Of a stretch of 64,000 bases of DNA, positions 36,915 to 52,086 are shown in pieces. How positions within the stretch are numbered: the stretch's first letter is position 1; the number at the start of each line of letters is the position of its first letter. Below the pieces are notes generated by a model. The model searched no databases and was not told the DNA's origin. It saw nothing but the letters and a program-made list of their open reading frames with translations. This stretch comes from Hymenoscyphus infarciens (lineage: Eukaryota; Ascomycota; Leotiomycetes; Helotiales; Helotiaceae): the NCBI GenBank assembly GCA_001414345.1, contig LLCB01000260.1, positions 17,970 to 81,969 of the forward strand, read 5' to 3'. Position numbers and translations under genes: made by a program.

Positions 36915-39164
36915 ATGGAGGCAGCATCTGCGCGAATGGCGGCGAGAGACCGGTTTGGCGTGATGGGCGACGCAGGTCCCTCCCAGTTGCAACGTTATAT
37001 TCAACAAGCCTGCAGTCCCGAGAACTTCGAACCGAATCTGGCCCTGAATCTCGAGATCTCCGACCTGATCAACTCGAAGAAGGGCAATGCGCCGAGAGAG
37101 GGCGCCGTAGCTATTGTCAATTACATCAACCATCGAAACCCCAACGTCTCTTTACTAGCGCTCAACCTTCTCGATATTTGCGTCAAGAATTGCGGATACC
37201 CATTTCATCTACAGATCAGCACCAAAGAATTTCTCAATGAGCTCGTTAGAAGATTTCCTGAGCGTCCGCCGATTAGAGCAACGAGGGTCCAGCTGAAGAT
37301 TCTGGAGGCTATTGAAGAGTGGAGGGGGACAATATGTTTGACCTCGAGGTACAAGGAGGATCTGGGGTTCATTCGGGATATGCATAGGCTTCTCAGTTAC
37401 AAGGGATATGTGTTTCCAGAAGTTAGGAGAGAAGACGCTGCTGTTTTGAACCCAAGTGATGTAAGTTACCCCGCCATGTCACCCGTTCTGTCTAACAGTT
37501 TATAGAACCTCAAGTCCGCTGAGGAGATGGAAGAAGAAGAGAAGGCCGCTCAGTCTGCGAAGCTACAAGAGTTGATCCGACGTGGAGGACCCGAGGATCT
37601 TCAAGAAGCCAACCGACTGATGAAAATCATGGCAGGCTACGATACCAGACAGAAGACCGACTACAGAGCAAAGGCAGCGGAAGAGGTGGGAAAGGTCCAA
37701 CAAAAGGCAAGGCTATTGGAAGAGCGATTGGCGGAATTCAAACCAGGCGATACGATGACAGAGGGCGATGTTTACGAGGAGTTAGCATCTGCCCTTCAGA
37801 GCGCACACCCCAAAATCCAACGAATGTGCGAGGAAGAATCAGATGATCACGAAGCAGTAGCCAAGCTACTTGAAATCAACGATAGCATACACCGGACTGT
37901 GGAAAGGTACAAGTTGATGAAAAGGGGGGATGTGGAATCTGCGGCCAAAATCGCAGCAGGAACCCTCGGAACCAGTACGGGTGTGGGCAAAAATGCTGAT
38001 AATGAGTTGTCGTTGATCGACTTTGGAGGCGATACGAACGAAACGAATGATACGAATGGAAGCAGTTCTGCGGCAGCACCTGCACCAGCACCAAGTCAAT
38101 CGCAGCCTGGAGGGCTCGAAGATGACTTACTTGGTCTTTCAATGGGGGAAACAAGTTACGGTCAAGGGGGAGGTATCTCGCTTGGGTTTGGAAACAATAT
38201 GAGTAGGTTTATCTTTCATATTCCCGAAAACGTGCTAATAGATACAGATGTTCCGGGACCAGCCTTGATTTCTACAACTTCAGAACACAGTACAGCAAGA
38301 GGGCCAACTCCCACCAGATCCCCTGCACCTACACAACCTCAAGTCATGAAACCAGATTATACCTCCTTCTCAGCATTTGGCTCCTCCTCACACCCAGTCT
38401 CTCAATCAACTACACCTCAACCCCCACCACTTTCCCTCCTCGAACAGCAGCGACAAGCAGCAGCAAACAGACCACCACCTCCAGCTCAACCACCAACAGA
38501 CCCCTTTGCAGCTCTCGCTTCCCCAGCCCGAGTATCGACACCCCAGCAAAAAGCAACCCCCTCTATGTTTGATTTCGCAACTCACCAAGCACCAGCAGCT
38601 CCGCCTCCAGCAGCAGATGACGACGAATGGGCATTTTCCTCCGCATTACCCGAAGGTCTCCCAGCCTCGAACACTCTCGATGTCAGCACCACTAGCCTCG
38701 GGATCTCCCTACACGCCTCAAGAGAAGCTCAATCCCCATCCATCATCACCATGTCCCTATCATTTTCCAACCAAAGCGATCAAGCTATAACAGAACTTAC
38801 CTTTATGGCTGCAGTCACCAAGGTATTTCATTCCCCCTTTTCATCCGATTGCCTCCGCTCGAATCAGTTCCCCTGTTTATCAACATGAAATTACCCTGTC
38901 CACCTCGACAATTCTCCCAAAGAAGAATATGCAGACACTAACATCTCTTTTTTCCCCCAGGGCTACACCCTAAAACTCCAACCCCAATCCGGTCGACGTC
39001 TCAATCCCAGAGAATCCGCTGGAATCTCGCAACAGATCTTCCTCCACGGCGTGGAACAAGGGAAAGGAGATAGCGTCAAGTTACGTTGGAAGGCGAGTTA
39101 TAAGTTAGGATCCCAAGATGTGGTGAATGAGCAGGGTGAGGTGGCTAATTTGGGGATATCGTGA
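36915..39164 (+). CDS. GGA1: GGA clathrin adaptor (VHS-GAT-GAE)
   Basis: Exons 36915-37460, 37506-38202, 38248-38822 and 38961-39164 give 673 aa. Residues about 20-165 are a VHS domain ('YIQQACSPENFEPNLALNLE', 'VSLLALNLLDICVKNCGYPF', 'FLNELVRRFPERPP'). About 185-310 is a helical GAT domain that binds Arf-GTP and ubiquitin ('LQEANRLMKIMAGYD', 'LLEINDSIHRTVERY'). A long Pro/Gln/Ser-rich hinge follows, with 'LIDFGG' and 'DDDEWAFSSALPEG', likely clathrin- and accessory-protein-binding motifs. The C-terminal 110 residues are a GAE (gamma-adaptin ear) beta-sandwich, starting near 'LGISLHASREAQSPS' and ending 'VANLGIS'. GGAs sort cargo from the trans-Golgi network to endosomes or the vacuole. Later in-frame ATGs at codons 7 and 17 are alternative starts. 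Its 3' end converges with the mannitol dehydrogenase gene. Confidence 0.95.
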
Positions 39165-39702
39165 CCCTTTTGCTAGGGTGGGGGCTTGGGGAGTTGTGAT
39201 TGGGCGGGTGAGGTTTGATGGGGCTACGAGGTCATGGGTAGGGTGGAGGAATGGGAAAAGTAGAAGTATATCTGAATTCAAGCAGAGAAGAACCAGCGAA
39301 TTCACTCTCTCACGCGTGCATGTTCTCTTTCGTGGTTGGATTGCTACTGGTGCTGTATCACCTGGTTGGCTGCTCTCCTTACGAGTTACGCCTAGGCGGA
39401 CCAATAACCCCTTTCCCAGCCTAATTCAGTTTTTTGTGTCTAATCTGGAGTAGTAACCTGCCATGGTCAAAGTTGTCAACAGTCGAGATCCAAGTACAAA
39501 GTCGAAAGTGGGAAAGATTCACATCAAAAATGTAAAGTGGTACTGCGCAGAAGTGTATTTTGATTATTTTCCCCCCAGTTGCAATTCTCATAGCAGGTGG
39601 GTAAGCTATGATAAAGCTACAACAAATGTGGTCCCGAACGTGTCCATCGATCAACCGTCAACTCCCCAAATTCTCTAAATAATGTACATGGAGATGAATT
39701 GT
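39165..39702. other. Convergent intergenic region
   Basis: 538 bp between the stop codons of the GGA gene (+) and the mannitol dehydrogenase gene (-). Only short frames without motifs are seen; it presumably holds both 3' UTRs. Confidence 0.5.
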
Positions 39703-42930
<3,228 letters not shown>

Positions 42931-45835
42931 ATGGCGGAGATATTTGGTATTGTCAGTGGAGTTTTGGGTCTGTTACCCTTGTGTCACGGTGAGTTTCTTC
43001 ATATCCAAACTCTTCAAGTGATGATGTGTCACTGATGTACCACCCCAGATGGACTGGGGATGCTGCTAGATGTTTTTGAGGCCTCGAATACTTTTCAACT
43101 TGCGGTTGGAAGGTTAGAACTTCAGCGAGATGTTGATGACCCTTCTCTTTGATTATGTTCCTCAATTTTTCAATTTTCATTCCAGGTTTCCTTGGAAACA
43201 TGTGCTCACGTGATGTTAGAAATTCGATGAATGGAGGGAGATATGGACGAGTGATGATGGAGAGGCAGATATCAAGTTTGAGGCTTATGCTAAGAGTAAT
43301 CTTGTTTCTGCGAAAAGAGTTTTACGACAGCTGGCTTTGATGTCGCAGGTCTTGTTTGATGCGAGAGGGTTGGAGGAGTTTTATGGGATCAAGTCGGATA
43401 GATCGAATCGCGTAAGTTCATTTCTTCAGGAGGGAGGGAGTACATGGTTTTGTAATTCATTGTAGGTGTTTCCTTTCCGTGGCTTTTATTACCTAGCGAT
43501 AAGAATTCGGTCTCTATTTCCTATTCTCCTAATCATTCCCTAAGAGAAGATGCTTTTGCTGGTCTCCAACCTCATCAACACATTTTAAATGAGGAGTCAA
43601 AGGACAACCATGATTTCAATCTTTGATATTTCCACACTGAAGCCTCCCTCTGACATAAGAGTCTATTCATCCTACTAATCAACACTCACAATACAGGAAT
43701 CGAAAGACCTCTCCCAGTTCCGCCTCAACTCCGGTCAAGAACTTACCATCGAAACCCAAGGCTCCTTCCTCGAGCGCTGCCGACTGAACCTCAACTTCCT
43801 AAAACGAACCCACTTCACTCTCTTCAAAAAAGACACTCTCTCCCACACCCTCATAACCCACCTTAAAGAACACACCACCCTTCTCTGCGCCTACGGCCCG
43901 CCTCTCTCCCTCGCCAAACTCCGAAAGGGAGAACTAGAACTCGTCAAAGAGCTCCAACTCCACGAACTCCGTCGACTAGCCGAAGCCGCCTCCTACGAAG
44001 CAAAACATGAAGACGGAACTGAGAAAGCACGGTATCATGAATTGTCGCTTGCATCGCAATTCAGTGCTGTGGTGAGATTTGAACGTCCTCACGCGGCGTT
44101 TAAGTTCTCGATGAGGGATTTTCGGGTGGATGAGAGTTATATCCTTTCGAGTACCAGTGCTTCTACTATGGCTCTTCTTTTTGATTATCCGGTTAAGAAG
44201 GAACATCGTGTTGTACTTATCGAGTGGGTCGATCCACACACTTCTCCATCCTCTGTCCAAGAAACGGAAAGAGAAACGAGGATCAAAACTCTCATGCTTG
44301 CTACACCTAAACCGGCACAATTACTTCTTCCAACTTGTTATGGAATGGTGGAAGATTCGTACACGAGGCGCTTTGGATTGGTTCTTGCGCCGCCGACGCA
44401 TATTAGGAGTGGACTTCCGAGTATACTTCCTGCCGGGGCGATAAGTAAGAAGAGGATGCCGGTTAGCTTGAAAGAGCTGATGGATAAGAGACATCCGGCG
44501 TGTGTTAAGATGTTGGAGTTGGGAACAAGGTTTTCGTTGGCCAGGAGGGTTGTGGGGGCTGTTTGGGGGTGGTTTTGTGTTGGTGTGAGTTTCCCCCCCC
44601 CCTTTTCTTGACTATCGTTTTGAGAGGGAGTTCCTTTCCTGAGCTTGGATTTCTGGAGGACTGGGGATTTCAAGTGCAAGTATGGATGAAGGATGTGGTT
44701 CACGGACTGTACAAAGCAAATTCGAAGAATCGTGAAGTTTGGCCTCTTGATTCTTCTTTGTTTGAGAGGACATTTCTAGTGATGTCTCGAGCACCAAACC
44801 CAAGCCCAGAGAGAATTGTGACGAGTTTGATACCTCTCAATTGGTAGAACAGCTACAGAATATTTTCCTTCACATCACCAGAATTCCTCAGCTAAACAAA
44901 AACAAGAACTGACAAAGTCTTATCTAGTGGATCCACAAGTACCCGAACCCTCCCTCCCAACCCCATTCAGACCATCAAAACTAACCACAACCCCACAGAA
45001 ACATCCGCGCCAACTCCCTTCTCTTCTTCCCCGCCAAAAACAAGACCTCCACCGGTCCAGCAGCCGGTTTTCCCCAACCCCTAGATTACACCGAGCCCCT
45101 CTTCACGGGCCTCTCCTCTCCCCGCCTAGACGACCAAGAACCTGGAGTGGCATACGATTACCACCCCGGAAACCAACTCACTCTCGTCAGCCACAGCCAT
45201 CTCCCACCCCACGCCCCTCATCTTGTGAATCAACATGGTCAATTAATACAACAACCTTATCCTCCTTATCCTCCTCCGCATCATCCACTACCTCCCCCTC
45301 ATACTTTGGATTACTACATGCATCCCGAGAAACGAGGTAACCCCCGTCTTCCTCATTCAAGGGGTCACGATATTTATAGCTTGGGTGTTTTGTTGTTGGA
45401 AATTGGGCTGTGGAAGAATTTAGATGGGGTTGTGGATATGCGGCTCTTGTTTGAGGAGGAAGGGTATGGGGAGGAAGGATACGAGAGGGTGAAGAGAGAA
45501 TTCTTGGTTTTGACAGGGCGACTGGACGGGTTTGTTTCCCCTCTTTTCTACCCGTTTAAATGCGTGTTTCTGGGCAAGCAAGGTTGCGCTGAGTTGCGTG
45601 CGAGACAACGGCAATCATCGAGACTTGGAAGTATTGGAGGAAGACGGGGGATGTGAGAAAGTGACTAATCTGATGTTTTTTTTTAAAATAAAATAGGTTC
45701 ACGGGCGCGATATACGCGAATGTTGTGAGGAAATGCTTGGCTATCAACACACGCGATAGAACGGAGGTGGAAGGGAGAGAGTTATCGGAGTTTTGTAAGG
45801 ATATCTTGGTTACGTTGGATAAATGTTGTGCTTGA
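42931..45835 (+). CDS. HeLo-like N-terminus plus degenerate kinase domain protein
   Basis: Seven exons fit in frame: 42931-42988, 43049-43131, 43220-43411, 43697-44584, 44928-44938, 44999-45652 and 45697-45835 (674 aa). The helical N-terminus ('MAEIFGIVSGVLGLLPLC') and the following 'KFDEWREIW' region resemble the HeLo/prion-inhibition type of fungal death-related proteins; this part is inferred and moderate. The C-terminal half is a kinase fold: 'LELGTRFSLARRVV', then 'WIHKNIRANSLLFF' in place of the HRD loop (the catalytic Asp is replaced), no DFG, and 'GHDIYSLGVLLLEIGLWKN' as subdomain IX. It is therefore probably a pseudokinase. 'WIHK' depends on an 11-nt exon flanked by introns of 343 and 60 nt. 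Splicing near 45490-45600 and the GTTGAT donor at 43132 are uncertain. It may act in non-self recognition or programmed cell death, as related architectures do. Confidence 0.75.
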
Positions 45836-46512
45836 ATGAGGGATAGGCGAACGAGAGGTGGAGAGGGGGAGGTGTGAGGAGTGCGATTCGCTTAATTTGA
45901 ATTTGGTTTTGAATTTGACTTTTCGTTTTTCTTCAGTTGATTGCATCTCTATCACATTTGAACCCCGAGGGCTTCTAGTTATTTAATTCTACGGCGAGTA
46001 ACTTTGGGGTCCGCTTATGGTAGGTCTCTTTCCTTCTTGCGCTAAAAGGCAGTTCAGTGATTTGGGAGGGAGAGGGTTGGTATATGTTAATCATTGTTAT
46101 TGTAGTATTGACTGCTTCTATTTAAAAAGGCTCAAAATCCGCTGTAATCCCCTGTAAGTAAGCTCTCTACTTTACTGAAATAAATGAATATTTGAAAGTA
46201 TCTAGGATATCTATAGTAAATAAATGTTATTTATGTAAGTATCTGAGATTCTCTACTTTTCAACTATTCGAGCCTTTATTTTTTATTCAATTTCTTTAAT
46301 ATAAATATTCTCGAAGATTATGATTCACTCTACTTCTATCTATAATAGAACACACTCTCCAAAAACATCTTTTCTCTTATATAGCCTCGTTTACTAAACA
46401 TACTTCATTAACTTCTTTAGTTTGAAAAACTTCCTCTCTATTCCTAGACTTATTACCCTAGTATATTAAAGTAGTCTACGATAATGATTATCTCGTAGAA
46501 AGTAAGCTAATA
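45836..46512. other. Downstream flank and isochore edge
   Basis: The 3' flank of the HeLo-like gene to about 46110, then a fairly abrupt change to AT-rich DNA. No gene is seen. The transition is less sharp than at 22485. Confidence 0.5.
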
Positions 46513-47146
46513 CGGTATCCTGAATACACTAAAAAGTCGGATTAACTAAATCGCAAATAGGAAATCGTAAATCGTAAAATGTTACTTTCTAGAAGTATAA
46601 AAGAGAATAATTTCTAATTTAAATTCCCCCTCTCTATATTTAGATTAGATAGTCTTAACTATAGTAACTAGCTAATTAGAGAATAGAGAGAGAAAATAAA
46701 ATATATATCACGTATATAGTAGTAACATTACCCTCTTACTATCGCCCTCTCGCTATCGTCTCCTTACTATTATTTCTAGATAAATAAGAAAGAGAGAGAG
46801 GGAGAGAGAGAGAGAGAGAGGGAGAGAGGAGGGAGAGGGAGAGGATTATTTATTACTTTTGCTAAACTCCTCTTACCCACGCTAGGAAAAACTTTCCACC
46901 GAAATGTTTGCTCGCCCCCTCTCTCCCTCTCTCCCTCTCTTCTATACTTTTATATTTACATAATATACTAAAGAAGAAAAGAGTAGCGAGAGAGGGAGAC
47001 TAAGAAGTAGCAAAATGCTCTCCTACCCCTTAATAAAGGGCTTAGATAATATAATTATTAAGTTCTGATTTAGCTCGACTTTGTAATTTACGATTTACGA
47101 TTTGCGATTTAGTCGATTCCGACTTTTTGGTGTATCCAGGACGCCC
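46513..47146. mobile_element. MITE-like element with about 65-bp inverted repeats and TA target duplication
   Basis: The left end CGGTATCCTGAATACAC with CTAAAAAGTCGGATT and AAATCGTAAATCGTAAA matches, inverted, the right end (TTTACGATTTACGATTTGCG, then CCGACTTTTTGGTGTATCC and AGGACGCCC). Both ends are flanked by TA (46511-46512, 47147-47148), as for Tc1/mariner-pogo elements. The 634-bp interior has no transposase frame. It contains GA-rich (46788-46845) and CT-rich (46915-46941) tracts that are themselves roughly complementary, so the whole element could fold on itself. Confidence 0.82.
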
Positions 47147-47148
47147 TA

Positions 47149-49420
47149 GCTAATTAGTAATTGATATCTGATTCCTAAGAATAACTGCTACTATAATGTT
47201 TATTAGTTGAGATAAATTTACTCACTAGCTGAGAGAAGAATAGAACTTCTAGTAGAGAGCTAATAGAATATTTAGTCTTATCTTTTTTCTAGAGAGAAAT
47301 TTGACTCGGAGTTATAGGTTTTATATAGTAAAGTATAGTTATATAGAACTTAAAGAGATTACTCGTCTTATTATAAGAGCTCTTATTTTAAATTAGAAGT
47401 TATATAATAATAGATCTTTTAATAATATGAATAGTAAATAGTAAATAGTAAATATAAGTAGTAGAGAAGTTATTTAGTACTATAAAGTCTTAGTAGTAAA
47501 AACTTAATAAGTATTGTTTTTTGTTTTTTTTAGTTTGTTTTTTATTAATAATATTTCCTATATTAGAGAGGAACTTCTAATATTTATTCTATAAGATATA
47601 GTGTGATAAATTAATATATTGAAAATCGTATCGCTACCTAGGTCTAATACTTTCAAACTATTCGAACTTTTAGATAATTTAATTCACTTATTCTAACTAT
47701 TCTCACTACGCTCGCTTCTTCATACTATAAAACAATAACGTGGTTCAAGTTGGTATATTACAGGCGATGTCTAAAGGTATCTTTAAACTCAGTCTAAGAT
47801 TCGCCTTCTCCCCGGGCCCAAGTTTGCCTGATTTGACGGTTTTTACCTCTGGACGTACTTTGCAGAGGGCAGAGCCCAGAAAGTCACTGGTACATATGTC
47901 TCATTCTCTAAGACAGTGAATGAGCTAAGTTTAGTAGGATGTATCAAGAAACCAGAGAAACAGTCAGGGGAAAGACGAAGGTACACAGCTGTCTCAGCAC
48001 GGAGTAACGATACAGTACGGCATGTTGAATTTTAGAAGTCAGATCGTGTTGAAATACCTACATTGGGGAACTAGGAGAAGTTTTTCAACACTAAAGAAGC
48101 GAACGAATTACGTATAGTAAAAGAAGCGGTACGAGGGAAAAGATGTTGTTAGAGAGTGTGTCTCGTTATCGATGGAGGTAGAGTGAAGTGCTTGATAGTA
48201 TTTTATCTCTAATTATATTAGGATCGTGATTTGTATCGTTCCTTTCGTAGGAGGGAAGTCGATCAAGAAAACAAAGGTTGCCAGGAGTGCGACGACGGAT
48301 TTGTTTTCGGGCAGATTTGATATCGAGAGTGTTCCAGCCGAGCCGAAACCTACGAATTGGTGGGCAAATTTTGTTGCTTGGCTGTTGTGGGATTATAGGG
48401 GTGGCTACGATAATAGCTTATGGTGCTATTAAAAGTTGTATATGAAGCTTTCGGCTGAGTAGAAGAATATTAGTTTATCCTTTCAAATGCCTTTGTTTTG
48501 CTAACAGCTTAAGGTTTGGTAACGGAGTCTAAAACTGTCTTTTCTCTGATGTCTAGTCTCTAGGCAATCCGAAAGAAAGAAACGAGTCTACTGATTTCTA
48601 GCATACGCGCTGTTAACTGAAAGTATTAGACACGAATTAGGTTACCCGAGACCGCATTCTACGTTGACGATATATTCGCAGGAGTTCAAAGCTTTGTGGA
48701 AGGATATACCTTATTAGAAGACTAGCTACTCCTAAGAATCCGATTAGCTAGGATGAGGCTATTATTTAAAAAGCTAGAATTCTTTATAATAGAGATAACG
48801 GAACTTAGAGTAACCCACTACTTAAGAGGAAAGGTAGTCATATATATAATAAAGAGAGATAAGATATAAGAATAGCTACTACCTTGCGATACTATATAAG
48901 TTTAACAATTCCTTAGAGCGGTTAGGTTCGTTAGACGATTTATTAAAAACTGTATAGAAATTAAGATACTCTTATTAAGACTTACGAGTAATATCCTATT
49001 TAAATAAAGGAAACTAAAAGCCCTATTATTCTAACTGCTTAAAGAAAAATGTGCAGCGGCTATTGAGATACATAGGTGAGACCCATCTAAGGAGGCAAAT
49101 CTCTACTTAGATACCTTGAAGTCCACAAGATTAGAAGACGACCTGATATGCTTTATTCACCAATTTTATTTACCTATACTCTAAACACGCTATAAATAAC
49201 CACAGTAGTTTGTTGAAATAACTTAAGTCTTCTAAACTGTCCAGGAGATTGAGGTTAAATAAGAGTATTTACCTAATACTCTATTCCTTTAGAACATCTA
49301 AAACTTTGTTTTATTAACTCAACTTAAGTTAATTATTCTAAATACTCTCGACTTCATATACTAGACTCGTAACTTAAAGCTATGAATTAGTAACGTGATT
49401 GACCAATTCCGCGATAGTCC
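47149..49420. other. Mixed AT-rich region with a less-mutated patch
   Basis: AT-rich to about 47720. About 47750-48700 then has ordinary dinucleotide content (GGGCCCAAGTTTGCCTG, CCAGCCGAGCCGAAACC). One 68-codon frame at 48226-48432 ends 'NFVAWLLWDYRGGYDNSLW', but there is no recognised family and no clear gene structure; it is probably a decayed gene end. From 48700 AT-rich DNA returns. Confidence 0.45.
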
Positions 49421-50130
49421 CTCTCTCCTTTAGAAATTCTGATTGTAGTTTGTAGTCCATTTATGTTCTCAACCACAAGATCGATGAGCTTTGAAGAAGC
49501 AGCTAATGTTTATAAGAAGTCCGCTCGGCATACCCAAGATTTGTTCAAATTAGCTAAGAGAATTAAAAACGTTATTTTAGATAGTGATAGTTAGAAGACT
49601 TAGGAGCCACTCTCTATATTCTCTTAACCCCCCTTGGACATTAGCAACGATTCCCCTGGCATATATGGATTAATAATATAGGGGAAATTGCGCATCTACT
49701 TACACTTTGCATCAAGAAATGTAAAATTCCGCAGGGGAGGGGGACTCCATCTCGCTAAACGCCTACCCTACCCTCAAGCTGACCTCGAAAAAATCCCGGA
49801 AAATACGCGCATAAACCAAAACTAAACTAGAGTTTTTGCACTCCTCGGCCCAGGGTTGCCTATCCAGTGACTCGCCGCATCTGGAGGGACATTCATCCGT
49901 CTGACTGTCTCCCGTTTCGCCTACATCTTATATCGCCCAACCACTGTTGGCAAACGCCTCTGAAAATCGCCCTACCAACGTGAGAAAATCAACACATTCC
50001 GATCCCGAAGAATCCCTTTGATTCTAGGGGCGGATTGACAGTTTTCGGGTGTAGGACCGTGGTCTGAAACCTGGCGTTGCCAAGCCCGCTAGGCCTAATT
50101 GGTAAATCACGTGCCTACCCCACCAAAATT
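49421..50130. other. Non-RIPped patch without a gene
   Basis: About 700 bp of near-normal GC inside the AT-rich block (for example GGTTGCCTATCCAGTGACTC near 49853-49872). It carries no coding frame of note. It could be an orphan promoter or unique sequence isolated by repeat insertions. It ends abruptly at about 50130. Confidence 0.45.
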
Positions 50131-51270
50131 ATAGATATAAGTAGTCTTAAATTAATAACATAATTTTTAAAGTATCTAAGTATCCTTTTAACTATAACTA
50201 TAGTTATAAACTATCTATTTCTTATCTCTAAAAAGCTTTAAACTAATTAATCTATCTTTTATATTTATCTTTATAAATATTAAAGTTATATAAGACTAGA
50301 AATAAGCTAAACTATACTCTTAGAGTTTCTAATAAGTTTATCTTTTATTCTATACTAATTAATTCTCTCTACTACTCTTCTAAAAGCTTTAAAATACTTT
50401 AATAATATATATTAATTACTTTTTAATATATAAAATTTAATTATAAGTCTAATATATTTATTAGAATAGAAAGTACTTTATAAATAACTACTCTACTACT
50501 AATGATCTAGATTCTACTAAGTACTTTTAGTATATACTCTAGATAGTCTTATAAGCTTAATATATATAGAAAATATTCTAATATATATATATATAATTAT
50601 ATAATATTTTAAATTAATACTAATAAAACTTAGAGAGCTAATAGAAGAACTATATATTAATTCTACTAAAATAACTACTTTCTAATAGTTAATCTTATAA
50701 GTTAAAAGACTCTCTTACTTTTAAAGGATTTTACTTACTTTATTAGCTTATTATATATAATTATATCTAATACTTTTAACTATCTTATAAAAGATTATTA
50801 TAATATAATACTCTAAGATTAACTTAGCTTTATCTTTGAAATTAAAAAATTATTAGATATAAAGAAATAATCTAATACTCTTTTAACTACCTAGAATAAT
50901 AGTCTTATTTAAGACCTAGTTATATAATAGAAATCTATAAGATATAAAAGTATAGATATATATAATAGAGTATTATAAGAATTAGTATTCTAATACTTTT
51001 ATCACTTTTAATACTAGTACTTTATCTTAATACTTAGAATACGTTTAATAGTCTCTTAATTTAATAGTCTCTTACTTTTAGAGACTTTTTACTCTTATAT
51101 ATACTTTATAAGTAATATAAAAAGTAATCTAATTTAAAACTAATTAAAAAGCAGTTTAAAAGCTAATCTTTTATTTAAAAGATAATACTTAATTTAAGAG
51201 ATTTATAAATAAAAAGAGATTAATTAAAGTACTTTAATAAGTATATATATAAGTAAGTAAGAGAGTTACT
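50131..51270. repeat. RIP-saturated AT-rich DNA
   Basis: AT-rich sequence with CpA/TpG almost absent. No open frames, no recognisable element ends. Confidence 0.7.
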
Positions 51271-52025
51271 CTACTTTAGTAGATAAAACTAATATTAAAT
51301 ACTTTAGATAGCTAAATATATATATATATAAGAGATATATAAAGGTATTTTAGCTAGTAGAGATATAAGTAAATAAGAGATAGCCTCTTAATTTAAGAGA
51401 CTTTTAAGCTTATTTAGTAGATAATACTCCTATTAAATACTTTAAATAGCTATATATATATTATTATACTCTAGCTAGTAGATATATAGATAAATAAGAG
51501 ATTCTACTCTTAATTTAAGAGACTTTTATACTTATTTAGTAGATAATACTATTACTAAATACTTTAAATAGCTATATATATATTATTATACTCTAGCTAA
51601 TAGAGATATAAGTAAATAAGAGATAGTCTCTTAATTTAAGAGACTTTTAAGCTTATTTAGTAGATAATACTAATATTAGATACTCTAGCTTATAATATAT
51701 ATATATAATATATTCTAGCTAGTAGAGATATAAGTAAATAAGAGATCTACTCTTAATTTAAGAGACCTTTATACTTATTTAGTAGATAATACTATTATTA
51801 AATACTTTAAATAGCTATATATATATTATTATACTCTTACTAGTAGATATATAAGTAAATAAGAGATAGTCTCTTAATTTAAGAGACTTTTATACTTATT
51901 TAGTAGATAATACTAATAATAGATACTCTAGCTAGTAATATATATTATATATATTATAAAAGTAATCTAGCTAGTAGAGATATAAGTAATTAAGAGATTC
52001 TACTCTTAAATTAAGAGACTTTTAA
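51270..52025. repeat. Tandem array, unit about 121 bp, six or more copies
   Basis: The motif TTTAGTAGATAATACT recurs at 51413, 51535, 51656, 51778 and 51899, so the period is 121-122 bp. Each unit also holds the near-palindrome TCTCTTAATTTAAGAGA and a (TA)n stretch. Alternate units look slightly more alike (AGTCTCTTAA versus TCTACTCTTAA), suggesting a two-unit higher-order repeat. Confidence 0.85.
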
Positions 52026-52086
52026 AAGGCTCTTTTCTAGTACTTTTAGAGTAAAAGTAGCGTAGCCGAGGAGGCTACTTAGGTTA

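Noticed and set aside
44585..44927. Open frame running through the 343-nt intron of the pseudokinase gene
   Set aside because: Retaining it would break the contiguous 'CVG-WIHKNIRANS' motif; canonical donor GTGAGT and CTGAC branch support an intron.
48226..48432. 68-codon frame in the less-mutated patch
   Set aside because: No family match I can recognise, no upstream exon or start context; listed only as a possible gene relic.
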